From positions 1-51,381 of the forward strand of contig DAHUYO010000017.1 of the NCBI GenBank assembly GCA_027315185.1: 51,381 bases of DNA, given 5' to 3'. Each line of letters begins with the position of its first letter. Position 1 is the stretch's first letter. Shown here one piece after another: positions 7,640 to 14,942 of the stretch. A program made the translations under genes and the position numbers. Source of the DNA: Acidobacteriota bacterium (GTDB lineage: Bacteria; Acidobacteriota; Terriglobia; Terriglobales; SCQP01). The notes beneath the pieces were generated by a model. The model made no database searches, had not been told where the DNA came from, and was given only the letters and a program-made list of their open reading frames with translations.

Positions 7640-8673
7640 CGCGCTCCCGCTCCTTGGGCCGGCGCGCCGAAGCCGAAGCGCTGGTAAATGCGCCGCGCCA
7701 GCGGGGAGGCCAAAAAGCGCAGCCAGTCGGCGGCGGCCCGCGGATGCGGCGCATGCGCCACCACACCGGCAACGTAGACGGCGCGAACATTCTGTGCCGA
7801 GGGAATGCGCACCCCGGCGATCGCATGGCCGAGCATTTCCTGGAACCGCACCTCGGATGCCCAGGTGACGCCGGCGTCGCTGGCTCCCTGCATGATGCGC
7901 AAGGGCGTCTGGCGGTGGTGGATGTGCGTCAAGTACGTAGTCCCGGCGCGCAGTTTGGCGACCATCACCCGCCGTACCAGCGCCCGGCCTCCCGCCCGCT
8001 GGAGCGCCGCGGCGATTTGCCGCTCCACTCCCTCCCACGCGGGGTTGGGCATGGCGACGCGGACATCCCCGCGGCCGAGGTCGGCTAAGCCACGGATGCG
8101 CAGCGGATTGCCCCGCCGCACCATGATCTCCAGATTATTGCTGGCGTAGGCGACGGTTTGGCGGACCCGCCCGGCACGGCGCAGCGCTCGCACCTTGCGG
8201 GCGCCGGCTTCATAGACATCCGGCGCTACGCGCAAGGTGAGATTGCCGAGGGTCAGCGTGTTCCGCCGCCGCATCTGGCGCAGCAGGATGCCGGGCGGCA
8301 GCGTCTCGTAGAAGATCCGCCCGCGCAGGCGCGGATGACGCCGCACGAAAGCGCGGATGAGGGCAGGCATCACCATGAACTGATTGCCGCCGACGAACAA
8401 ATTCAGCCGCGCGCCTTGCGGATCGCCGTGCAGATCGGGGACATTGTCCACCGATCCCACGCGGAACACGTAGCCGTGCGGCGCCGGATCGTTCCCCCGG
8501 CTCCAGGGCGGATAGGCGCCCTTGCCGGGCCGCGCCGCCGACGCCGCCGGCGTCAGCGCCAGAACCAACGCCAGCACCGGTGCCAGCACCGGCGCCAGCA
8601 CCGGCGCCAGCACCGGCGCCAGCGCCGGCGCCAAGCCGGGGCCCCAACCTCGCATTCGCCTGAGTCGGTCCAT
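7636..8673 (-). CDS. Periplasmic substrate-binding protein (type 2 PBP fold)
   Basis: A 345-residue exported protein. The signal peptide is unusual: its hydrophobic core is a run of APVL tetrapeptides encoded by a 12-bp minisatellite (8570-8629), ending in TPAASAA, a plausible signal peptidase site. The mature part looks like a molybdate/sulfate-type binding protein (NQFMVMPALIRAFVRRHP, later YASNNLEIMVRRGNP and GASDAGVTWASEVRF). It has no adjacent ABC permease or ATPase; instead it is coupled to a DsrE-like gene upstream (17 nt gap) and a dihaem cytochrome downstream (ATGA overlap). It may therefore deliver a substrate to the redox module rather than feed a transporter. Confidence 0.78.
   Translation of the reverse strand: MDRLRRMRGWGPGLAPALAPVLAPVLAPVLAPVLALVLALTPAASAARPGKGAYPPWSRGNDPAPHGYVFRVGSVDNVPDLHGDPQGARLNLFVGGNQFMVMPALIRAFVRRHPRLRGRIFYETLPPGILLRQMRRRNTLTLGNLTLRVAPDVYEAGARKVRALRRAGRVRQTVAYASNNLEIMVRRGNPLRIRGLADLGRGDVRVAMPNPAWEGVERQIAAALQRAGGRALVRRVMVAKLRAGTTYLTHIHHRQTPLRIMQGASDAGVTWASEVRFQEMLGHAIAGVRIPSAQNVRAVYVAGVVAHAPHPRAAADWLRFLASPLARRIYQRFGFGAPAQGAGAR
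8570..8629. repeat. 12-bp minisatellite, five units, inside a signal peptide
   Basis: Five consecutive copies of GCCAGCACCGGC (the first ends in T, the fifth has one A-to-G change) lie within the binding-protein gene. Read on the minus strand each unit encodes four residues (A-P-V-L register), so unit gain or loss changes the signal-peptide core length without shifting the frame. Confidence 0.9.
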
Positions 8674-8690
8674 CTCCCCTCCTTGGGCGC

Positions 8691-9380
8691 CTACGGCACC
8701 GTGATGTAACTGAAGTGGCCGTCGGTTTGCAGCAGCGCCACGGCCATGACCATCGCAGCCACCACGAAAGTGCCGGGCAGTAAGTGTTGGCTGAGCAGGG
8801 TACGGACCATGGCTTGCGGCTTTTCCTGGAGCCGAAAACGGGCGATCATCGCTCGCGATTGCTCTTCCATCGCGGTGTGGCAGGCGAGAAAGTTGACGCC
8901 GCGCCGCTTCAATCCGGTGATGCTCTTGTCCTGATAGACCGAGCGTTCGCTATCCGGATCGTGATCCCTGGCGTCGGCGGAACCGTGCAAGAACAAATTG
9001 CGCCGCGCCCAGCGCCCAGTCTTCGGATCCTTCAAGCCGATGAACTCGCCTAACGGATACCGCGCCCAGGCGGCGTCGTCCAGATTCAGCAAGTTCGCCG
9101 GGCCGTGCAGCGCCGCCACGACATGGAACTGCCGCGGCGTCAGATCCAGGCCGAATTGAAAACCGTTCAGCGAGTTCTTGATGTTGTTGAGGAAGGTCCC
9201 GTGGTTAATCGCCACGATGTCGTAGACCTGCCGGTACCGCGCCGGCCGCGCCATTAAGCGGCGGAAATCCCGCTCCCGCCAGTCGGCGCGCGTATCCACC
9301 AACTGCCCCTGGGCCATGGCGCCCGCCGCCAGCGCAGCGGCGCCGGTCAAGCCACGCACCAAAAATTGTTTGCGATTCAT
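8691..9380 (-). CDS. Exported DsrE-like protein with Tat-type leader
   Basis: A 229-residue protein. The N-terminus MNRKQFLVRGLTGAAALAAG resembles a Tat signal (R-K-x-F-L) followed by an Ala-rich core. The mature part matches exported DsrE-fold proteins: VYDIVAINHGTFLNNIKNSL, HVVAALHGPANLLNLDDA, then KRRGVNFLACHTAM with a Cys at the position where DsrE proteins hold their reactive thiol, and the ending LLPGTFVVAAMVMAVALLQ. DsrE-fold proteins transfer sulfur. It is first of a three-gene unit with the binding protein and TsdA-like cytochrome and lies 101 nt after the LysR gene. An ATG 6 nt upstream (9386) is an alternative start. Confidence 0.75.
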   Translation of the reverse strand: MNRKQFLVRGLTGAAALAAGAMAQGQLVDTRADWRERDFRRLMARPARYRQVYDIVAINHGTFLNNIKNSLNGFQFGLDLTPRQFHVVAALHGPANLLNLDDAAWARYPLGEFIGLKDPKTGRWARRNLFLHGSADARDHDPDSERSVYQDKSITGLKRRGVNFLACHTAMEEQSRAMIARFRLQEKPQAMVRTLLSQHLLPGTFVVAAMVMAVALLQTDGHFSYITVP

Positions 9381-9481
9381 GTCCATTCTCAGGCTCCCGT
9401 ACTGCCTGAGAACCACGCTACCCGGCCCCCACCGGCGCCGTCCAATGAGGAGATCTTATGGGCGATTCGCCCGGCCTATGG

Positions 9482-10393
9482 TTATACCCCGGTCCGGGCC
9501 AGGCGCTGGGCGCGCAGCGCGCGGCGCAAGAATGCCAGGAACTGGCCCGCCACGCCCCCCGGCGCCGGGCCCTGGGGATAGAGCGTGAACAACTGCCGCC
9601 GCAAGGCTAGGCCTTGCACTTCGACGGCCAGCAAGGTGCCGAGGCGAAGTTCCTTTTCCACCGACCAGCGGGACACCGCCGCCAATCCGATGCCCAATTC
9701 CACCGCCGTCTTCACCGCCTCGGTGCTGCCCAACTGCATGGCGACCTGCGGCAGTTTGCCGGGAACGGCGGCGCGCAGCGCCGCTTCCAGCGCCTCGCGC
9801 GTGCCCGAGCCGGGTTCCCGCATTACCATCGGCAAGCTGAGAAAATCACCCACCGAAAACGGCGTGCGGAGCGCGGCAAACCGCCGGCCCCGCACCACCA
9901 CCAGTTCGTCCTGCGCCAGTCGCTGCACCTTGAGACCCGGCAGAGCGCAGGGGCCTTCAACGAACCCCAGCGGCACGGCCTGTTCCCGCACCCACTGCGC
10001 CACCTGCCGCGTGTTGCCGCTGGCGAGCACTAGCCGCACCTTGGGCCACTCACTCTGGAAGCCGGCCAACACGGCGGGCAGGAGATAGTTGGCCAGGGTC
10101 GAACTCGCCGCCAGGCGCAGCTCGCCGCTCAGCGCCGGCGGCGACAGCAGCTCCGCCTCGATTTCCTGATAGAGCTGGAGGATGCGCCGCGCTTGGCGAT
10201 AAAGCCGCTCGCCGGCCGCGGTCAGCCGCGCGCCGCGCGCGGTGCGGTCGAGCAGGCGCTGGCCGTACTCCTCTTCCAAGGCCTTGATCTGAAGGCTGAC
10301 CGCCGGCTGGCTGAGATGCAACTCCGCCGCGGCGCGGGAAAAGCTACCTTCCCGCGCGACGACATAAAAGACGCGCAGCCGGAAATCCCCCAT
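9482..10393 (-). CDS. LysR-family transcriptional regulator
   Basis: A 303-residue regulator of normal LysR length. The N-terminal winged helix is clear (FRLRVFYVVAREGSFSRAAA, LHLSQPAVSLQIKALEEEYG), followed by a linker helix and a periplasmic-binding-like effector domain (about 90-300; SSTLANYLLPAVLAGF, REPGSGTREALEAAL). The REPGSGTR segment resembles CysB/CbbR/YeiE-like members. It is on the same strand as, and just upstream of, the putative sulfur module, so it is the natural candidate regulator of those genes; the effector is not predictable. Confidence 0.92.
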   Translation of the reverse strand: MGDFRLRVFYVVAREGSFSRAAAELHLSQPAVSLQIKALEEEYGQRLLDRTARGARLTAAGERLYRQARRILQLYQEIEAELLSPPALSGELRLAASSTLANYLLPAVLAGFQSEWPKVRLVLASGNTRQVAQWVREQAVPLGFVEGPCALPGLKVQRLAQDELVVVRGRRFAALRTPFSVGDFLSLPMVMREPGSGTREALEAALRAAVPGKLPQVAMQLGSTEAVKTAVELGIGLAAVSRWSVEKELRLGTLLAVEVQGLALRRQLFTLYPQGPAPGGVAGQFLAFLRRALRAQRLARTGV

Positions 10394-10432
10394 GGCCCGG
10401 CCAGTCTAGCAGAGCACCGCGCGGCGGGCGGT

Positions 10433-11860
10433 TTACTCCGGCTCCAAACCGTACATGCGGATTTTGTACAGCAGCGCCTTGTAGCTGATGCCCAGGGCTT
10501 GCGCCGCCTGCTTGCGCACGCCGCGGGACTCGCGCAGCGCCTGGGCGATGGCTTCGGCTTCCGCCTCTCCCTTCAAGCCCTTGACGAGCGACTTCAAATC
10601 CCGCGGCGGCCGCGCCGCCGGGGCGGCGGGAGCCGCGGGCGCGGTCGCCGCCAGCGCGGCGGCGTGCTGTTCCAACTCCGCAATGGCCTGAGCTTCGTCT
10701 CCCAAGATCAGATACCGCTTGACGAAGTTCTCCATCTCCCGCAAGTTCCCCGGCCAGGGATGGCGCAGACACGCCTCGTGCATGGCCTGGGTAATGGGCA
10801 GAATGGGCCGGGAATAGCTTTCCGCGAAGCGGATCATGAACTGCCGCAGCAGCAGCGGAATCTCCTCCTGGCGCTCGCGCAGCGGCGGCAACTGCAAGGT
10901 GAACGCGTTCAAGCGATAGTACAGATCGGCGCGGAACTGTCCGCCGCCGATGGCCCGCTGCACGTCAATGTTGGTGGCGCTAAGCACCCGGACGTCGGCT
11001 TTCAGAGTCTTGCGGCTGCCGAGCCGGGAGTAGGCGCCGTCTTGCAGCACATGAAGCAGCTTGGCTTGCAAGGCGGGCGGCATCTCCCCGATCTCATCGA
11101 GCAGGATGGTGCCGTTCTCGCCCAGCTCAAATTTTCCGGGTTTGGCGCGCACCGCGCCGGTGAATGCGCCGGCCTCGTAGCCAAACAGCTCACTCTCCAG
11201 CAGTTCGCCCGGCAAGGCGGCGCAGTTGACCTTCACGAACGGGCCGTCGGCGCGGCGGGAATGGCGATGGATCAACCGCGCCACCACTTCTTTTCCCGTG
11301 CCGCTCTCCCCCAAAATCAAGACCGGAACATCTATGGGCGCGACCCGCAGCGCCTCCGCCCGCACCCGCTGCATGGCCGGGCTGACCATCACGTAGCGCG
11401 TGTCCTCCCCGTCCGCCTCCGGCGCGGCCGGCCGGGCGCCGGAGGCGGTTCCCGCCAGTGCCGCCTGCCCCAGCAAGCTCTTCAGATCGGCTTCCTTGAG
11501 CGGTTTGGTCAGGTAATCGGCGGCCCCCAACTGCGCCGCTTCCACCGCCTTGCGGGTGTCGTTCAGATTCGACAACATGACCACGCGCAAGGCGGGCCGT
11601 GCCCGGCGCAGCTTGCCCAAAGTGGCAATTCCATCCTGGCCCGGCATCATCAGGTCCAATAACACGAGGTCGGGAACCGGATCCCGCTTGATCCGCGCCA
11701 GCGCCTGGGAGCCGTTCGGCTCCACCTCCACGGTGCAGTCATGGGCCTCCAGCAGGGCGCGGACATAACCCAACTTTTCCGGCTCGTCGTCCACGATCAA
11801 AACGCGTACGGGAACGGCGGGCGCGGCTTCCGGGGCAGCGGCGGTGGCGAATTCGCTCAT
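10433..11860 (-). CDS. Sigma-54-dependent response regulator (NtrC family)
   Basis: A 475-residue three-domain activator. The receiver covers about 18-135 with acidic pair D24/D25, phospho-acceptor D69 (VLLDLMMPG) and YLTKPLK. The AAA+ domain carries Walker A GESGTGKE, the sigma-54 contact loop GAFTGA, Walker B ILLDEIGEM and the arginine-finger region. A Fis-type helix-turn-helix lies at the end (VRKQAAQALGISYKALLYK). It lies 20 nt downstream of a histidine kinase in the same operon, and the pair is divergent from the exopolysaccharide genes, resembling the PrsK/PrsR-type systems of exosortase/PEP-CTERM loci. It probably activates sigma-54 promoters of the exopolysaccharide locus. The longer frame to 11938 is not needed. 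Confidence 0.93.
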   Translation of the reverse strand: MSEFATAAAPEAAPAVPVRVLIVDDEPEKLGYVRALLEAHDCTVEVEPNGSQALARIKRDPVPDLVLLDLMMPGQDGIATLGKLRRARPALRVVMLSNLNDTRKAVEAAQLGAADYLTKPLKEADLKSLLGQAALAGTASGARPAAPEADGEDTRYVMVSPAMQRVRAEALRVAPIDVPVLILGESGTGKEVVARLIHRHSRRADGPFVKVNCAALPGELLESELFGYEAGAFTGAVRAKPGKFELGENGTILLDEIGEMPPALQAKLLHVLQDGAYSRLGSRKTLKADVRVLSATNIDVQRAIGGGQFRADLYYRLNAFTLQLPPLRERQEEIPLLLRQFMIRFAESYSRPILPITQAMHEACLRHPWPGNLREMENFVKRYLILGDEAQAIAELEQHAAALAATAPAAPAAPAARPPRDLKSLVKGLKGEAEAEAIAQALRESRGVRKQAAQALGISYKALLYKIRMYGLEPE

Positions 11861-11880
11861 GGCAGAACGCGGCGGCGCGG

Positions 11881-12807
11881 TTACCTGGGCGCCGCCCGCG
11901 CCGTTTCCGGCGGCGTGGCCAAAGGCAACACCAAGCAAAACTTACTGCCCGCCGCCAGTTCACTCTCCACCCAAATCTTGCCGCCATGCGACTGCACCAT
12001 TTGCCGGGCAATCGCCAACCCCAGGCCCACCCCGCTGCGCCCGCCGCCGGTCTGAACCTCCTCCGGAGCGAGGCGGACAAAGGGGTCAAAGATCTCCTGG
12101 TGAAACTCCGGGGCGATGCCCGGTCCGGTGTCGCAGACGCAGATGCGACAAGCGTTGGGCGCTTGGTTGGACTGGCGGCGCCGATTCCCCGGCATGGCGC
12201 GCTCCCAGCGGGTGCGCCGCTCCCAAAAGTGGGCTTCCCAACTCAGCCACACCGTGCCGCCGGTGGGCGTGAATTTGAGCGCGTTTTCCAAGAGGTTGGA
12301 AACCACCCGCTGGATCTTGTGATAGTCGAAGACGAAGGCCGGCAGCGGCGGCGGGGCCAGCAAATACAGCGCCACGCCCTTACGCCGAAAGGAATCGCTC
12401 CAAATGCCGTGCAACTCCTCCAAACAGGCGCCGATGTCGCCCCGGTCCGCCTTGAGGCGGACCCCTTCGGCCTCCATGAGCCCAAAGCTGAGACAGTCGT
12501 CAACGGTGCGCTGCAGGCGGGAGCAACTGCTCTCCATCTCGCCCAGCACCTCCCGCTGCCGCGGGGTCAAGGGACCGCATTGCCCATTCGTCAGCAACGC
12601 CGCATATCCGGCCATCGTCGCCAGCGGCGTCTTCATGTCATGCGCGGCCGCCGCCAACGCCAACGTGCGGCGCCGCCCCTCCTCGCCCCGTTCCGCGTTG
12701 CGCGGGCGCTCCGCTGGAACCGAAGCCGGACCGCGGCCACGGCGTGGCTGGCGGGCACGGCCGGCGGGGCGGCGGGACGGAGCGAGAGGTTCGGCGGAAT
12801 TGGCCAT
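11881..12807 (-). CDS. Soluble sensor histidine kinase
   Basis: A 308-residue kinase with no transmembrane segment and no recognisable sensor domain. The first 50 residues are Arg/Pro-rich and probably disordered. The H-box is AAAAHDMKTPLATMAGYAALL, with phospho-acceptor about His56; the N-box is RVVSNLLENALKFTP, the G1 box DTGPGIAPE and the G2 box GVGLGLAIARQM. It likely phosphorylates the adjacent response regulator. A TTG two codons upstream (12813) is possible, but the ATG at 12807 is preferred. Its input signal is unknown. Confidence 0.92.
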   Translation of the reverse strand: MANSAEPLAPSRRPAGRARQPRRGRGPASVPAERPRNAERGEEGRRRTLALAAAAHDMKTPLATMAGYAALLTNGQCGPLTPRQREVLGEMESSCSRLQRTVDDCLSFGLMEAEGVRLKADRGDIGACLEELHGIWSDSFRRKGVALYLLAPPPLPAFVFDYHKIQRVVSNLLENALKFTPTGGTVWLSWEAHFWERRTRWERAMPGNRRRQSNQAPNACRICVCDTGPGIAPEFHQEIFDPFVRLAPEEVQTGGGRSGVGLGLAIARQMVQSHGGKIWVESELAAGSKFCLVLPLATPPETARAAPR

Positions 12808-13031
12808 GGGCAACGGAGAGGGATCTCAGGCGCAGCGAGGGTGCGATCTCATGGGTAAATCAGAGAAAGAGGCAAGTGAGGCAAAGCAACTGAGTAAGCG
12901 CAACCGGCCATCACTGCCGGAACGAAGCCAAGTGACCCTAAGTGTAAATGGCTGCACATCCGGCGTCAAGAATTTTCCCGCCCGCCGACGCCCGGGAACC
13001 GACGGCGTCATCCCCTGCGATGCACCCGCGC

Positions 13032-13046
13032 CGGCACGGATATGGC
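13032..13046 (+). promoter_or_regulatory. Candidate sigma-54 (-24/-12) promoter, rightward
   Basis: CGGCACGGATATGGC matches the consensus TGGCACG-N4-TTGC except at the first T and one T of TTGC, and keeps the invariant GG-N10-GC spacing. It points toward the exopolysaccharide operon about 340 bp away. Chance matches are common in GC-rich DNA, so this is tentative. Confidence 0.35.
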
Positions 13047-13065
13047 GGCGGGCCGCGATTTTGCC

Positions 13066-13080
13066 GCCTTCCCGGTGCCA
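13066..13080 (-). promoter_or_regulatory. Candidate sigma-54 (-24/-12) promoter, leftward
   Basis: Read on the minus strand, TGGCACCGGGAAGGC has a perfect TGGCAC block and GG-N10-GC spacing, but the -12 block is AGGC rather than TTGC. It points toward the histidine kinase gene about 260 bp away. Tentative. Confidence 0.33.
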
Positions 13081-13091
13081 CATTGGTCTCC

Positions 13092-13112
13092 ACGCCGGCG
13101 CCGCGCCGGCGT
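13092..13112. repeat. Perfect 9-bp inverted repeat, possible operator
   Basis: ACGCCGGCG - CCG - CGCCGGCGT is a perfect dyad with 9-bp arms. It sits just upstream of the leftward sigma-54-like element, a typical place for the enhancer site of an NtrC-type dimer. High GC raises the chance expectation, so the operator role is inference. Confidence 0.4.
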
Positions 13113-13386
13113 CCCAGGAGTGGGAAGCGCCACCGGCGGCGCAGGTGCAAGCGATTGCAACCCGGCCCCCGGAGGGGCCCGCACCAAGGGAAATCTGATT
13201 CCCCATTGCGCCAGATTTTTTCCGCCCCGCGTGGGCTCCCCGGCGGGGGCGCGCAGGGCGGCGGTGCGGCGGGCGCAAGTAGAGGCAATGTTTGGGCTTA
13301 GGCGCTCCGCGCCGCCCCGCGCCGGGGGCCCGCCGGCGGGGCGCCGGGCAATGGCAGTGCAGGTGCATGCAGAGAGCACGGGGATC

Positions 13387-14319
13387 ATGGACAGCCGAGT
13401 TGCCACCGAGGGCGTCAGCGCAGCGGCATCGCTGGCGCCGGCGCTGTTGCCCGCCTCCCTCTGCGGGCAGTTGAGCCGGGTGGCGGCCAGCGGCGTGCCG
13501 GTGCTGCTGGAAGGCGAAAGTGGCAGCGGCAAAGACCTGGCGGCGCGCTACCTGCATTTCCGGAGCGGCGCGGCGGGGCCGTTCCTGAAGCTGCATGCAC
13601 CGGCGCTGGCGGCCGGGCAGGGGAGCTGGTTCGGGCTCGGCGGCGGCACCCTCTACCTGGATCAGATCGGCGAGTTGGCGCCCGCGTGGCAGGCCGAGTT
13701 GCTGCGGTGGTTGCAGGAACCCGAAGCGGGCCGGCAGCGGCCACGCTTGGTGGCGGCCACGCCGCAGGAGCTGGCGGGGCAGGCGGCGGCAGGCCAATTC
13801 CGCCGCGACCTCCTCTACCGCCTCAACGTCGTCACCCTGCGTCTGGCCCCGCTGCGCCAGCGGCGCGCGGAACTGCCCCGGCTGGTGGCGCTGTTCCTGG
13901 AGCAGTACAACCGCGCCCACGGACGCGCCGTTCCGCCGCCGCCGGCCGCGGTTTGGCGCGCCTGGGAAGGGTATGCGTGGCCGGGCAATTTGCGCGAGCT
14001 GGAAAACCTGGTGCAGCGCTATGTCATCCTGGAAAGCGCCGACGCACTCACGACCGGGCTGGCGGCGCGCCCGGCGGGTTGGGCGCCGGATGGCTCGCTC
14101 TCGCTCAAGCAAATCACCCGGCGCGCCGAACGGCAGCTGGAACGGGAGTTGATCGGGCAAGCATTGGCGGCCAGCCGGGGCAATCGCAAGCGCGCCGCCG
14201 GGCTGCTGCGCATTAGCTATCGGGCCCTGCTGTACAAGCTCAAAGATGCCGATCTGGCGCCGCCGCTGGCGCCGGCCGCGGCCCGCTCCGAGGACCAACT
14301 GCAAGGAGGAAGGGTATGA
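13387..14319 (+). CDS. Degenerate sigma-54-type AAA+ regulator, no receiver, no GAFTGA
   Basis: A 310-residue protein with an NtrC-like AAA+ core and Fis-type helix-turn-helix (GNRKRAAGLLRISYRALLYK) but no receiver. Walker A GESGSGKD is intact. The stretch that should carry GAFTGA is missing: PFLKLHAPALAAGQGSWFGL runs almost straight into GGGTLYLD. The Walker B glutamate is replaced, with D92-Q93 (codons GAT CAG at 13660-13665) instead of DE. From family knowledge it should bind ATP but hydrolyse poorly and cannot contact sigma-54 in the usual way. Its domain is clearly similar to the neighbouring response regulator, so it may be a decayed paralogue acting as repressor or anti-activator. The start could also be ATG 13351. 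ATGA overlap with the next gene. Confidence 0.82.
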   Translation: MDSRVATEGVSAAASLAPALLPASLCGQLSRVAASGVPVLLEGESGSGKDLAARYLHFRSGAAGPFLKLHAPALAAGQGSWFGLGGGTLYLDQIGELAPAWQAELLRWLQEPEAGRQRPRLVAATPQELAGQAAAGQFRRDLLYRLNVVTLRLAPLRQRRAELPRLVALFLEQYNRAHGRAVPPPPAAVWRAWEGYAWPGNLRELENLVQRYVILESADALTTGLAARPAGWAPDGSLSLKQITRRAERQLERELIGQALAASRGNRKRAAGLLRISYRALLYKLKDADLAPPLAPAAARSEDQLQGGRV

Positions 14320-14942
14320 CGCTCATCGCCATCGGCCGCCGCTGCGCGCGCACGGGGGGCTTGCTGCTGCTCGCCGCCGGTTGCGCGCTGGCGGCCGGCA
14401 ACGGCAACCATCAGAAGCAGCACAAGGACACGCCGCGACCCAGCGCCAGCGCGCCGCCGGCCTACACCATCGGCCCCAACGACGTGCTGAGCATTAACGT
14501 TTGGCACGAAAAGGACCTTTCGGCCACGCTGCCGGTCCGCCCCGACGGGTACATCTCCCTGCCGCTGATCGGCCAGGTGCGGGCCAGCGGATATACCCCG
14601 CTGCAACTGCAACAAGCGTTGACGCGGCGGCTGCGCGCCTACATTGACCAGCCGCGGGTCACCGTGGTGGTCACCAAGGTCCTGAGCCGGCAGTTCAACG
14701 TCCTGGGCCGAGTGATCAAGCCCGGGGCCTATCCCCTCGACCAGCCCACCACCGTGCTGGACGCGCTGGCCCAAGCCGGCGGCCCGGCGGAGTTCGCCAA
14801 TACCAAGAAGATTTACGTGCTGCGCTACAAACCGAACGGCTCGCGCTGGATCTATCCGTTCAACTACAACCAAGTCATCAAGGGCCACCTCCCCTGGGAA
14901 AACATCCAACTCAAACCGGGGGACACCGTGGTGGTGCCCTGA
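14316..14942 (+). CDS. Polysaccharide export protein (Wza/EpsE-like, SLBB)
   Basis: A 208-residue outer-membrane export component. The N-terminal signal ends in LAAGC, a near-consensus lipobox, so it is likely a lipoprotein. The Poly_export domain begins with YTIGPNDVLSINVWHEKDLS and contains RPDGYISLPLIGQV; one SLBB domain follows (FNVLGRVIKPGAYPLD). The length matches the short export proteins of exosortase/PEP-CTERM exopolysaccharide loci. AAGGAGG at 14303-14309 supports the ATG at 14316, which overlaps the upstream stop (ATGA). It should form the channel for polysaccharide secretion together with the beta-barrel and chain-length protein downstream. Confidence 0.92.
   Translation: MTLIAIGRRCARTGGLLLLAAGCALAAGNGNHQKQHKDTPRPSASAPPAYTIGPNDVLSINVWHEKDLSATLPVRPDGYISLPLIGQVRASGYTPLQLQQALTRRLRAYIDQPRVTVVVTKVLSRQFNVLGRVIKPGAYPLDQPTTVLDALAQAGGPAEFANTKKIYVLRYKPNGSRWIYPFNYNQVIKGHLPWENIQLKPGDTVVVP

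Larger units (their letters stand above)
12808..13386. other. Divergent control region between two-component genes and EPS locus
   Basis: No coding frame is convincing. Two GG-N10-GC sigma-54-like elements on opposite strands (13032-13046 plus, 13066-13080 minus) and a perfect 9-bp inverted repeat (13092-13112) lie within 85 bp. A further hairpin GGCCCC-CGGA-GGGGCC (about 13164-13179) is present. The region is well placed to be the shared regulatory region of the kinase/regulator operon (leftward) and the exopolysaccharide operon (rightward). Confidence 0.5.
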
